Assembly (NCBI GenBank): GCA_964594635.1
Contig: CAZQMV010000006.1
Location: forward strand, 99,808 to 163,807
From: Berkiella sp964594635
Lineage (GTDB): Bacteria > Pseudomonadota > Gammaproteobacteria > Berkiellales > Berkiellaceae
Length of the DNA stretch: 64,000 bases
Direction of reading: 5' to 3'
Positions 9,168 to 18,457 of the stretch are shown here, piece by piece. Made by a program: the position numbers and the translations under genes. Within the stretch, counting starts at the first letter, position 1. Each line of letters starts with the position of its first letter. Below the pieces are notes generated by a model. The model was given only the letters and a program-made list of their open reading frames with translations, was not told where the DNA came from and made no database searches.

Positions 9168-9382
9168 CTCTTATTTCCTTGGATCTGACTATGTGGATGC
9201 AAAGCCGTGAATAACACCGCTGCATCTCCTTGCATTCGTAATTGACTTGATTGTAGATCATGGCGAGCTTGTTGGATCTGACGCAATGCCACTCCCATTA
9301 TCATGAGAAGAGTTGTTGAAAAAAGGACTAATGCAATCAATGATTCAACTAAGCCAAAACCAGCGCTTTGCATTTTTTTCAT
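9128..9382 (-). CDS. pilV: Short PilV-like minor prepilin (84 aa)
   Basis: Leader 'MKKMQSAG' then 'FGLVESLIALVLFSTTLLMI' gives Gly-1, Phe+1 and Glu+5, a clean prepilin-peptidase site. Only about 75 residues follow, whereas PilV proteins usually exceed 150, so this may be truncated: the conserved N-terminal helix is intact but the globular head is mostly missing. The 3' end overlaps pilW by 40 nt, suggesting that erosion or a frameshift moved the stop. No FimT/FimU gene precedes it; pyrD is upstream on the same strand 82 nt away. Confidence 0.68.
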   Translation of the reverse strand: MKKMQSAGFGLVESLIALVLFSTTLLMIMGVALRQIQQARHDLQSSQLRMQGDAAVLFTALHPHSQIQGNKRCEGNLHTQDPKE

Positions 9383-9464
9383 TTTTGTTGATTTCTTCAG
9401 GCCAATAAAAACGATGCCACACTAGAGCATGTCTTAAATGAAAGCAAGCCCTTTTTTAATGTTA

Positions 9465-10481
9465 TTAAACTGAAGAAATTGATTTGATAATTTGCTTAAC
9501 GAATGCTGGCCCTTTGTAAATCAAACCAGAATAGATTTGAATCAATTTAGCTCCCGCAGCTAGTTTCATTTGTGCTTGTTCTGGCGACATGATGCCTCCT
9601 ACCGCCACAATCGGTAAACGATCACCCACTTCTTGGTAAATCGTTCTAATCATATTGGTAGATTTTTCAAACAAGGGTTCGCCACTTAAGCCTCCACTTT
9701 CGTTAGCATGTGAACTTTGCAAGTTGGCAGGTCGCAAAATGGTGGTATTGGTGGCAATGATCCCTTCCACTTGCAATGCAAGTAAATCAGTTAAGAGCGT
9801 TTTCAACTCATCCCTTTCCAGATCAGGCGCAATTTTAACTAAAATGGGCACGGTTTTATGATAGTGATCGCTTAATGCTTTTTGTTGTTCTTTTAACGGC
9901 AATAAAATACTTTTTAATAGATCGCCTTGTTGCAACTTACGCAGATCTTGTGTATTGGGTGAGGAAATATTCACTGTAACATAGTCTGCATATTGAAAAA
10001 CTTTTTGATAACAAGCAACATAATCCTGCCATGCATCATTGATATCTGTCTCTTTATTTTTGCCAATATTCACACCCAAAGGACAAGATGATTTCACTTG
10101 TTGTAACTGTGACACCAAATAATCGACGCCTTTATTATTGAACCCCATACGATTGATAATCGCCTGGTTTTCAGGCAAACGAAATAAGCGTGGTTTAGGA
10201 TTACCCACTTGAGGTCTTGGTGTTATTGTCCCAACTTCAATGAAACCAAATCCCATCGCAGCCCAGGCAGGGATACACTCAGCATTTTTATCTAAGCCGG
10301 CAGCTAAACCAAGCGGATTGGCAAAATGTAAACCAAAGCACTCGACAGGATTTTGTGTGATGGGTTTTGTATGGCGAAAAAGCCCCACTTGGTGGAGCTT
10401 TTTTAAGGACCAGAGTGTCGCATTATGCGAACACTCAGCATCGACCGCAAATAACAGCGGTCTCATTGTTTGGTAAAACAT
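9465..10481 (-). CDS. pyrD: Dihydroorotate dehydrogenase (quinone), class 2
   Basis: Oxidises dihydroorotate to orotate in pyrimidine synthesis, passing electrons to membrane quinone. The 338-aa length, N-terminal helix 'MFYQTMRPLLFAVDAE', 'NPLGLAAGLDKNAE', 'NISSPNTQDLRKLQ' (with the class 2 catalytic Ser) and the FMN-phosphate site 'IVAVGGIMSPEQA' are all typical of PyrD class 2. The ATG directly abuts the gdh stop (TAAATG, no gap), implying co-transcription with the glutamate dehydrogenase gene. Confidence 0.95.
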   Translation of the reverse strand: MFYQTMRPLLFAVDAECSHNATLWSLKKLHQVGLFRHTKPITQNPVECFGLHFANPLGLAAGLDKNAECIPAWAAMGFGFIEVGTITPRPQVGNPKPRLFRLPENQAIINRMGFNNKGVDYLVSQLQQVKSSCPLGVNIGKNKETDINDAWQDYVACYQKVFQYADYVTVNISSPNTQDLRKLQQGDLLKSILLPLKEQQKALSDHYHKTVPILVKIAPDLERDELKTLLTDLLALQVEGIIATNTTILRPANLQSSHANESGGLSGEPLFEKSTNMIRTIYQEVGDRLPIVAVGGIMSPEQAQMKLAAGAKLIQIYSGLIYKGPAFVKQIIKSISSV

Positions 10482-13400
10482 TTAGGCAACTCGTTTCGAA
10501 TTACAATCTCGTAAACTTACATTGGCAATTTCCATCAACTCACGAAGTGCAACTGAATACATTGTGAACTCTCGTTTACTGATAGATTTAAGATCGTTAA
10601 TCATATGCTTCCAACGATCAAGCATTTCTTTATGTTGCGCCATCCAAGCATCGATTTGCGCTTCAACATTATCAACATCTTGTTGCATCATCATCACAGC
10701 AACTGCCAAATTACGTTGCTGACGATCTAAATCATCTCGAATAGCAGCCCGTGCCAATGAATCCCAGTGATTTGCAACAGGGTGATTCTTGATTTGTTCA
10801 CGGAACCAACCTAGCTCTAATCGTGCCCCAATCGCATAGTAAGTAATGGTAACTAAATCAACGGGTAAATTGTGCGTTGTTGCGGCATCGACAATATCTA
10901 ACGCAGAAAACATCGCACTCATTTGCGCTGTCACTAAGGCTGTTTCTTGTGGTACATTTTCGTCCATTAATTCTTTGGCGAACTCTAATAGATATTCTTC
11001 AGCAGTTCCTTGAATCGCATGATGTAGCCCTTCTCGCACCTCATCCATCTTCGGTGCAAAATGATTGATCACTTCACCAATATCCATATCACCAATTCGA
11101 TGACGCAAGAACCAACGCGTACCACGACGCACTAAACGATTAAGCTCGTGAAGCATTTTGACTTGGATATCCGCTGGTACAATGAAATCTAAGGCATTGA
11201 CCGCTTCACGGAATTTGGTCGCTCTAAAGATTTCTTTAGCGGCAACATAGCCACGCATGATTTGTGGTACCGTTGCGCCTGTTTCATCTTGTAAGCGATG
11301 GATAAAACCAAGCCCCATATCATTAATAACTGAATTCGAGATCTGCATCGCGATTAATTCACGTTTTAGGCGATGCTTTGGCATTTCTTGACTGTAGCGT
11401 TCTTGCAATACTGCTGGGAAAACGGTTATCAATTCTCGTGCGATATATTTGTCTTCAGGTACATCGGATGCAAGAATTTCACTTTTTAACATGGTTTTGC
11501 AGTAAGCAAGCAGCACAGCAAGCTCAGGTCTTGTTAACCCACGACCACTTTGCTGGCGAATAAGCAGATCTTCATTAGAAGGTAAAAACTCAAGGGTTCG
11601 ATCAAGGTTACCAAACTGCTCTAAATGATCAACCAGTCGACAATGCATTTGAACGTTCTTAGCCGCATTAAATTCAGCCACACTAATTGCTTCAATTTGA
11701 CTGCGATTATCTTCCAAAACGGACTCTGCAACTTCTTGAGTCATTTCTCCTAATAGAATATTGCGTTGCTTTTCGGTTAAGTCACCCGCTGCTACAATAC
11801 CATTCAGTAAAATTTTAATATTGACTTCATGATCGGAACAATCTACACCACCTGAATTGTCGATGGCATCCGTATTGATTTTTCCGCCATTGAGCGCATA
11901 TTCTACGCGACCCAATTGAGTAAACCCAAGATTTCCGCCTTCGCCAACAATTCGGCAACGCAGTTCTTCGCCGTTAACTCGAAGCCCATCATTGGCTCTA
12001 TCGCCTACATTAGCGTTATGCTCATCTGATGATTTAACATAGGTGCCAATGCCACCATTAAACAACAAATCCACTTTCGCTTTTAAGATGGCTCTGATCA
12101 GCTCATTCGGAACGATTTTGGGTTTGTTTATGCCTAAGATGTCTTGCATTTCTTGAGAAAGTGTAATCAGTTTCGTTGAACGAGAGAAAACGCCGCCGCC
12201 TTTTGAAATCAGCTTAGGATTATAATCTTCCCAAGATGAGCGTGGTAAATTAAATAATCGTTTACGTTCTTCAAAACTCACTTCAGGATCCGGATTGGGG
12301 TCAAGAAAAATATGGACATGGTTGAAAGCCGCAATCAACTGAATATGGCGTGAAAGTAACATGCCGTTACCAAACACGTCCCCTGCCATATCACCAATAC
12401 CCACAACAGTGAAATCAGTCTTTTGACAATCTACCCCTAGTTCCCGAAAATGACGCTTAACTGATTCCCATGCGCCTCGCGCAGTGATCGCCATTTTCTT
12501 ATGGTCATAACCCGTTGAACCACCAGAGGCAAATGCGTCATCTAACCAGAAGTTATATTCTTTTGACACCGCGTTAGCAATATCTGAGAAGGTTGCTGTG
12601 CCTTTATCAGCGGCAACAACTAAATACGGATCATCCGCATCGTATCTCACCACATCGATAGGCGGATTAACTTTATTTTCAATTAAGTTATCTGTTAGAT
12701 CGAGCAAACCATGAACAAATGTTTTGTAGCTCTCGATGCCTTCGGTCATGATTTCTTCGCGAGTACCTCTGATAGGCAAGTTCTTAGGAACAAAGCCCCC
12801 TTTAGCGCCCAGCGGTACAATGACGGCATTTTTAACTTGCTGCGCTTTCATTAATCCAAGGACCTCGGTACGGAAATCTTCACGACGATCAGACCAGCGC
12901 AAACCACCTCTGGCAACCTTGGCACCTCGTAAGTGCACACCTTCAACTCGCGGTGAATAAACAAATATTTCAAATAAAGGACGAGGCAACGGCAATTCAG
13001 TCATTGCCGAAGGATCGAATTTAAATGATAAATAATTTTTGGAATTACCTTGAGCATCTTGTTGAAAGAAATTTGTTCTAATGGTTGCTAAGATCACTTG
13101 CATATAACGACGAATAATTCGATCTTCATCGATATTTTTGACTTCATCTAAGCTATTTTTAATTTTTAACCGTAATTCATTTGATATCGCATTGCGTTTT
13201 TCTTGCGCAAGCCTTGGATCAAATCGAGTGATAAAGAGCTGCACTAAATCATGAGTAATATTGGGAACGCCCGCCAATACATCTTCGATATAAGCTTGCG
13301 AGAACGTAAAGCCAATTTGCCACATGTATTTTGCATAAGCGCGTAACATAGTCACTTCACGCCAATTAAGCCCCGAACTTAATACCAGTCGGTTAAAGCC

Positions 13401-15362
13401 ATCGCTTTCGGCATGACGATACCAAATGTGATAGAACGCTTCTTGAAAGATCTCTTTAACTGCATCGACATTCAATTCTTTACCCGATGTATGAACCATA
13501 CCAAAGTCGTTGATCCAAACGATTTTGCCATCTTTAGTGGTAATTTCATGAGGTCTTTCGCTAATGACGCGTAATCCCATGGCTTCTAGCATTGGAATAA
13601 TATCCGAAAGCGGGATGGAAGCACCTGGGCTATATAATTTAAAACGCAAAATGCCATCTTGCTCATCAAGCGGCTGATAGAAACTCATTTCCAGACTATT
13701 TTTTTCTGATAATTTTTGGATATGATTCACATCATAAACTGCGGTTCGAACATTATAATCTGCTCGGTATCCAGCTGGGAAAGCATTGCGATAGTTATGA
13801 AAATAGCGATTGCCCTTTTCTTCGCCAAAATGCTCAGAAAGCGCATCTCTTAAATTGTCTTCCCAAGTGCGGCTGACTTGAACAATTTTGTCTTGTATAT
13901 CATTGATACTGTATTCAGCTGCCATATCGTCTTTAAAGCGAATAACATAATGAATTCGCGCTAAAATAGACTCAGAAAAACGCGTTGAGAATTCGGCTTG
14001 ATGACCATGCAACTCATCCGTCAGAATTTTTTGTATTTTTTCGCGCAATTTAGAATTGAAGCGATCTCTTGGTACAAATACTAAACAAGAGAATAATCGC
14101 GCAAAAGAATCTTTTCTAATAAAGATACGAATTTTTTGCCGCTCTTGTAAGTGTAATACTCCCGTTGCAAGATCGTATAATTCTTCTACACTTCCATGGA
14201 AGAAATCATCGCGCGGCAATGTTTCCAGAATATTCATCAAGATTTTGCCATCGTGACTTTCTTCTTCGACATTCGCACGTTCCAAGATCTTCTTGACGCG
14301 CAAACGTAACAAGGGAATATATTGCGGACTACGGTTATAAGCCACAGACGTATAAAGACCAATAAATTGATGTTGTCCAACCACATTACCTTGGTCATCA
14401 AAGCATTTAACCACAATAAAATCAGTGTATGTTGGACGATGCACCGTCGATATTCTATCGGTTTTACCTAAAATAAGCGGGTGTTTAGAAAGGGCTAATT
14501 CTTGGGCCGCTTTGGTCATTTCTTGAAAGGGTTCAAAATAAGTTTCACCAAATTTTTTCAAAATACCCAATGCAGAGTCTTTATCAAATGACCATTCGTA
14601 TGATTGATTCGTGGTTTTAAGTTTTCGCCGACAATAACCTAAAAATGTGAAATGGTTATTATTGATCCACTTTAAAAATTCAATAATTTCCTCATCAAGA
14701 TCTTTCTTGCTCGATTGGCCAATTCGTTTTTCTAAACCTGTAATAACATCGTTCATGGCTTTGGTCATTGGTTGCCAATCTTGAACAGCCAAGGTCACTT
14801 CTTGAATAGTGCCTTCTATCGAAGCACGCAATTGATCTAGAACAGCGGGATCACTTTGTCTGTCTATTTCAATAAAGATCGGCATTTCGGTTGGGCGACC
14901 ATTACCATTTGCTGACTTGCCCATATATACATTAGAAATGAGCCCTTTATCGTCACGTTCAATTCTTAACCCATTGGTATGTAAAATAAGGTGAACATTA
15001 AATCCTAATCGATTTAAAACCATACCAACCGATTCAATTAAAAAGGGTAAATGATCATTCGCAATTTCAATGACTGTATGGGTCGATTGCCAACCATGTT
15101 GTTCAAACTGCGGATTGTAAACACGCACCTTAGTCTCGTGCAGGTGGCGATGATTAATGAAATGCCAAAATGAAACTAATGCACCATACAAATCGATGAT
15201 ATTACGATCGAGCAAATCCTCTGGTGCCGCACTTAAGTAATATTGCTTAACAAATATCTCAATCAGTTTTGCTTCACTTGCTGGCAATTTTTCTTTGACT
15301 AGAGCAATTACTCGCCCTATTAGTTCCTCACGTGCTTCTTCCAGCCGACGTGCCATAGCCAC
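10482..15362 (-). CDS. gdhB: NAD-specific glutamate dehydrogenase, large (about 180 kDa) class
   Basis: A 1626-aa enzyme of the GDH-180 class, which deaminates glutamate to 2-oxoglutarate with NAD+. The large N-terminal regulatory region (about 1-700, ACT-like segments) is followed by the catalytic dehydrogenase core containing 'GGLRWSDRREDFRTEVLGLM', 'GAKGGFV' and 'FVVGIGDMAGDVFGNG'-like dinucleotide-binding motif. Length matches the family (about 1600). It suggests amino acids serve as carbon source, common in host-associated Legionellales. First of the run gdh-pyrD-pilVWX on the minus strand. A second in-frame ATG lies two codons in. Confidence 0.95.
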   Translation of the reverse strand: MAMARRLEEAREELIGRVIALVKEKLPASEAKLIEIFVKQYYLSAAPEDLLDRNIIDLYGALVSFWHFINHRHLHETKVRVYNPQFEQHGWQSTHTVIEIANDHLPFLIESVGMVLNRLGFNVHLILHTNGLRIERDDKGLISNVYMGKSANGNGRPTEMPIFIEIDRQSDPAVLDQLRASIEGTIQEVTLAVQDWQPMTKAMNDVITGLEKRIGQSSKKDLDEEIIEFLKWINNNHFTFLGYCRRKLKTTNQSYEWSFDKDSALGILKKFGETYFEPFQEMTKAAQELALSKHPLILGKTDRISTVHRPTYTDFIVVKCFDDQGNVVGQHQFIGLYTSVAYNRSPQYIPLLRLRVKKILERANVEEESHDGKILMNILETLPRDDFFHGSVEELYDLATGVLHLQERQKIRIFIRKDSFARLFSCLVFVPRDRFNSKLREKIQKILTDELHGHQAEFSTRFSESILARIHYVIRFKDDMAAEYSINDIQDKIVQVSRTWEDNLRDALSEHFGEEKGNRYFHNYRNAFPAGYRADYNVRTAVYDVNHIQKLSEKNSLEMSFYQPLDEQDGILRFKLYSPGASIPLSDIIPMLEAMGLRVISERPHEITTKDGKIVWINDFGMVHTSGKELNVDAVKEIFQEAFYHIWYRHAESDGFNRLVLSSGLNWREVTMLRAYAKYMWQIGFTFSQAYIEDVLAGVPNITHDLVQLFITRFDPRLAQEKRNAISNELRLKIKNSLDEVKNIDEDRIIRRYMQVILATIRTNFFQQDAQGNSKNYLSFKFDPSAMTELPLPRPLFEIFVYSPRVEGVHLRGAKVARGGLRWSDRREDFRTEVLGLMKAQQVKNAVIVPLGAKGGFVPKNLPIRGTREEIMTEGIESYKTFVHGLLDLTDNLIENKVNPPIDVVRYDADDPYLVVAADKGTATFSDIANAVSKEYNFWLDDAFASGGSTGYDHKKMAITARGAWESVKRHFRELGVDCQKTDFTVVGIGDMAGDVFGNGMLLSRHIQLIAAFNHVHIFLDPNPDPEVSFEERKRLFNLPRSSWEDYNPKLISKGGGVFSRSTKLITLSQEMQDILGINKPKIVPNELIRAILKAKVDLLFNGGIGTYVKSSDEHNANVGDRANDGLRVNGEELRCRIVGEGGNLGFTQLGRVEYALNGGKINTDAIDNSGGVDCSDHEVNIKILLNGIVAAGDLTEKQRNILLGEMTQEVAESVLEDNRSQIEAISVAEFNAAKNVQMHCRLVDHLEQFGNLDRTLEFLPSNEDLLIRQQSGRGLTRPELAVLLAYCKTMLKSEILASDVPEDKYIARELITVFPAVLQERYSQEMPKHRLKRELIAMQISNSVINDMGLGFIHRLQDETGATVPQIMRGYVAAKEIFRATKFREAVNALDFIVPADIQVKMLHELNRLVRRGTRWFLRHRIGDMDIGEVINHFAPKMDEVREGLHHAIQGTAEEYLLEFAKELMDENVPQETALVTAQMSAMFSALDIVDAATTHNLPVDLVTITYYAIGARLELGWFREQIKNHPVANHWDSLARAAIRDDLDRQQRNLAVAVMMMQQDVDNVEAQIDAWMAQHKEMLDRWKHMINDLKSISKREFTMYSVALRELMEIANVSLRDCNSKRVA

Positions 15363-15576
15363 CTCATCGCTTGATCTTATGTTTTTTAATATTACAACTT
15401 AGATTGCAGTTAAGATAGAACGCTTTTATAAGCTACCCTGCAAACTATATGTAGATTGTGCTCTCATTTTATCGACCATTACAGCAATAAGAAATAGCAA
15501 TCATTTAAGAATAAGGCTATGGATAAATGCAGTATTACTGATAATATTGCGTGATAATGGTATATGAAGGTGTTTC

Positions 15577-16758
15577 ATGATGCATACTTATCGTTTCCTC
15601 ACAATTATTATCCTGCTAACTCTTACAGCTTGTGCAAAAAACCCTGTGACAGGCCGCCAAGAACTTCATTTTGTTAGCACCGATAAAGAAATTAAAATGG
15701 GCCTAGAAAATTATCAATATGGCCAACAAGCAAGCGGTGGCCAATACGCAGTTGATCCTGAGTTATCTGCATATGTGCAAGAAGTCGGTCAAAAATTGGC
15801 CAAAAATAGCGATAGACCCGATCTGCCATTTGAGTTTGTGGTTCTTAATGATTCCGTGCCCAATGCCTGGGCCCTGCCAGGTGGCAAAATCGCGGTTAAC
15901 CGTGGCTTACTCACCCATCTTGAGAATGAAGCAGAGCTCGCTGCTGTTTTAGGCCATGAAATCACTCATGCAGCCGCTCGCCATGGTGCCAAAGCGATGG
16001 AACGACAAATTATTATGTCAACAGGATTAGTCGCAGCAAATGTCGCTATTGCTGCTAGTCATAAAGAAAGTGATCCTGTTTATAAAGACAAAGCGTTGGC
16101 TGCCAGCGCTGCTGCCGCAGCAGGGTTAATCAGCACCAAATACAGCCGTGAAGCTGAATTAGAAGCCGATTCCTATGGCATGGATTATATGGTGAAATCT
16201 GGTTACTCCCCACAAGGTGCTGTTAGTCTGCAACAAACCTTTGTTAAATTAATGGATAAAAAATCACCTAATTGGGTTGAAGGCTTATTTGCTTCTCACC
16301 CACCTTCGGAAGAAAGAGCGGCAACGAATAAACAGCGTGCTTTAAAAATGCCACAAGATCTCACCCTGGGTGAAGCGCGCTTTGCACAAAAAACAGCAAA
16401 ACTAAAGAAGAACCATGCAGCCTATGAGGCTTACGACGAAGGCGTAAAAGCGTATAAAAAAGAAGAATATACGCAAGCACTCGCTTTAACCAACAAAGCT
16501 ATCGCACAAGTTCCAGATGAAGCTTTATTTTATGGTTTACAAGGCGATATCTTTGCAAAGCAAGATCATAAAGATCAAGCAATGACGGCTTATCGAACCG
16601 CCATTTCGAAAAACCCTAACTATTTCTATTATTACCATCAACGTGGTTTATTATTTGAAAAAATGGGTAAAAAGACCGAAGCAAAAGCGGATTTAGATAA
16701 AGCGCAGAAGTTATTACCAACGGAAACTGCGGCAGCCGCGTTAAAGAAATTGGCATAA
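15577..16758 (+). CDS. M48-family metallopeptidase lipoprotein with TPR-like tail (BepA-like)
   Basis: The N-terminus has a lipoprotein signal with lipobox 'LTAC' (Cys19) and then the family motif 'NPVTGRQELHFVS'. The zinc site is 'HEITHAAARHG' (His127, His131), with the third ligand in 'EAELEADSYGMDYM'. Residues about 285-390 form TPR-like helices. This arrangement (lipoprotein or periplasmic M48 peptidase plus TPR) matches YfgC/BepA-type outer-membrane quality-control proteases. Monocistronic, ending at a hairpin shared with hemH. Confidence 0.88.
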   Translation: MMHTYRFLTIIILLTLTACAKNPVTGRQELHFVSTDKEIKMGLENYQYGQQASGGQYAVDPELSAYVQEVGQKLAKNSDRPDLPFEFVVLNDSVPNAWALPGGKIAVNRGLLTHLENEAELAAVLGHEITHAAARHGAKAMERQIIMSTGLVAANVAIAASHKESDPVYKDKALAASAAAAAGLISTKYSREAELEADSYGMDYMVKSGYSPQGAVSLQQTFVKLMDKKSPNWVEGLFASHPPSEERAATNKQRALKMPQDLTLGEARFAQKTAKLKKNHAAYEAYDEGVKAYKKEEYTQALALTNKAIAQVPDEALFYGLQGDIFAKQDHKDQAMTAYRTAISKNPNYFYYYHQRGLLFEKMGKKTEAKADLDKAQKLLPTETAAAALKKLA

Positions 16759-16773
16759 TGATCCCCACGCGGC

Positions 16774-16799
16774 GATTTGCTCACAACCGTGAGCAAATC
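16774..16799. terminator. Bidirectional terminator-like hairpin between M48 gene and hemH
   Basis: A perfect 11-bp stem, GATTTGCTCAC/GTGAGCAAATC, with 4-nt loop lies between convergent stops. It touches the hemH stop at 16800. No long T tract follows, so efficiency is uncertain. Confidence 0.6.
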
Positions 16800-17879
16800 T
16801 TACGCGGGGCTAATTTCTTGTGCGGCTACGCCGCTGTCGACAATAGGCTCTCTTTTTATATTAGCCTTAACTATATTTGCCAAACCTTTGATCCATAAGG
16901 GATGCGAATTTAGGCATGACACCAAGGTAAATTCTTTACCACCCAAATCTTGCCATAACCCTTTGGCTCGAATGCCTATTTCTTCTAAGGTTTCTAAACA
17001 ATCGGCCACAAAAGAAGGACTCGCAACTAATAAATTGCGCTTACCACCTTGGATCAATTGTGACATCACTGTCGACAGATCGGGGCCAACCCAGGGAATG
17101 CGTCCCAGTCGAGATTGAAAGACCACATGATAAGAATCAATCCCTAACTCTTGCGCTATCAAACGCGAGGTTTCATAGCATTGTGCGCGATAGCAAAGCT
17201 GATTTTCTGCTGAGATGGTATTACAAGGTTGATTTTGCAAACACGTCGCTTGACAAGTGCTGGCTCCTTTTTGAATTTGTCGCCATGGTAAGCTATGGTA
17301 ACTAAACAAAACACAATCGGGTTTTTTATCTTGCAAGTGCGGCGCCATTAAAGCAACCTGCGCATTAATATAATCAGGTTCGCGAAAAAAATCACTGACA
17401 ATGGTTAAATGCGGAATGTGCTGCTTAGGCAATAAGCCTTGCATCACTTTGGCAATGGCAGAACCACTGGCAGCGGAAGAATATTGTGGAAATAATGGCA
17501 CAATGATGACAGAAGAACAGCGAGCTTCTAACAATTTTTCTATGGCTGCCCAGACACTCGGTTCACCATAACGCATACCAAGCGCTACATGATATTGCTC
17601 ACCTAATTCTGCTTGTAAACCATACAATAGATCTTGCGAATGAAATAATAAAGGCGAGCCTTTTTCTTGATCCCATATCGCTTTGTAAGCATGCGTTGTT
17701 TTACCCGTGCGAAAAGGTAATATCACACTGTGCAATAACAGTTGGCGCATCCAAACGGGTAAATCCACAACTCTTGCATCGCTTAGGAATTCTTTTAAAA
17801 AAGCTCGTACAGCCTTTTTATCGGCCCTGGCAGGTGTCCCTAGATTCACTAAGAGCACACCCGTTTTTTTTAACGTCAT
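16800..17879 (-). CDS. hemH: Ferrochelatase
   Basis: Inserts Fe2+ into protoporphyrin IX, the last step of protoheme synthesis. The N-terminal 'GVLLVNLGTPARADKKAVRAFL' pattern, 'GMRYGEPSVWAAIEKL', the catalytic-His segment 'FSYHSLPWRQ' and 'FQSRLGRIPWVGPDLSTVM' are family hallmarks. It has 359 aa, slightly longer than E. coli HemH, mostly at the C-terminus. A cysteine-rich segment ('CQATCLQNQPCNT') follows the catalytic region; its role is unclear. Confidence 0.95.
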   Translation of the reverse strand: MTLKKTGVLLVNLGTPARADKKAVRAFLKEFLSDARVVDLPVWMRQLLLHSVILPFRTGKTTHAYKAIWDQEKGSPLLFHSQDLLYGLQAELGEQYHVALGMRYGEPSVWAAIEKLLEARCSSVIIVPLFPQYSSAASGSAIAKVMQGLLPKQHIPHLTIVSDFFREPDYINAQVALMAPHLQDKKPDCVLFSYHSLPWRQIQKGASTCQATCLQNQPCNTISAENQLCYRAQCYETSRLIAQELGIDSYHVVFQSRLGRIPWVGPDLSTVMSQLIQGGKRNLLVASPSFVADCLETLEEIGIRAKGLWQDLGGKEFTLVSCLNSHPLWIKGLANIVKANIKREPIVDSGVAAQEISPA

Positions 17880-18025
17880 GGGTTACCTTTTGTTACCATT
17901 TACCATAAAAGCTAATTGAATCACTTATTAACTGAACCAATAGGTCTGATTGTAATCAAAATTGCTTCTAGATAATACTTTCAGGCTCTACCAGTAAAAT
18001 GCCTCAATATATAAAGCTCCAGTTG

Positions 18026-18064
18026 TTTCATATGAAATATATATGCTATATTATTTCATATGAA
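18026..18064. promoter_or_regulatory. Two palindromic operator candidates flanking a -10 (Xre-RES promoter)
   Basis: TTTCATATGAAA (18026-18037) is a perfect palindrome and TTCATATGAA recurs at 18055-18064; centres are 28 bp apart, and TATATT (18047-18052, -10 candidate) lies between them. Repeated palindromes immediately upstream of a toxin-antitoxin pair are the usual binding sites for an autoregulating antitoxin; binding here is inferred. Confidence 0.6.
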
Positions 18065-18084
18065 TATTTCTTGGGAATATCAAA

Positions 18085-18456
18085 ATGCAACCTAATAAAC
18101 GTGCAGATGCAACAAACGTAGTCAATAAAGCCATTGTTAAGGCCACGCTGCATTTAAATCTCTCGCAAAAAGATTTGAGCCAAATCATTGGTTCAAGCCC
18201 CCCACAGCTTTCTCGGCTTTTTAAAACAGGAACAAACTGCATTAATGCCAATACTAAAGAATGGGAATGTGCGCTGCTTTTTTTAAGGATGATCCGAAGT
18301 CTTGAAGGAAATATTGGGGAAGACCCCAATCAAGCCCAAGAATGGCTCACTCACTATAACCATCATTTATCTGCCAAGCCTATCGATATGATCAAAACAA
18401 TTTCAGGCCTCAATGAAGTGGTCATTTATCTGGATGCTATGCGAGGCCAAAATTAA
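18085..18456 (+). CDS. Antitoxin of Xre/MbcA/ParS type (DUF2384)
   Basis: The 123-aa protein carries an Xre-like helix-turn-helix ('LNLSQKDLSQIIGSSPPQLS', about residues 28-50) and a C-terminal toxin-binding domain ('DPNQAQEWLTHYNHHLSAKP', about 75-123). This is the antitoxin layout of RES-Xre systems. GGGAA lies 7 nt before the ATG. The toxin gene starts 1 nt after its stop, so the pair is translationally linked. Expected to neutralise the RES toxin and repress its own promoter through the palindromes upstream. Confidence 0.85.
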   Translation: MQPNKRADATNVVNKAIVKATLHLNLSQKDLSQIIGSSPPQLSRLFKTGTNCINANTKEWECALLFLRMIRSLEGNIGEDPNQAQEWLTHYNHHLSAKPIDMIKTISGLNEVVIYLDAMRGQN

Positions 18457-18457
18457 T

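Noticed and set aside
10100..10108. GTTGTAACT, similar to the core of E. coli Ter sites, in pyrD
   Set aside because: Only about nine bases match, the rest of the Ter consensus is absent, and a divergent Tus-like protein need not bind the E. coli motif. Expected by chance in 64 kb.
18051..18329. Minus-strand 92-aa ORF over the antitoxin gene
   Set aside because: It is antisense to a well-supported antitoxin gene and crosses its operator; no homology-like features.
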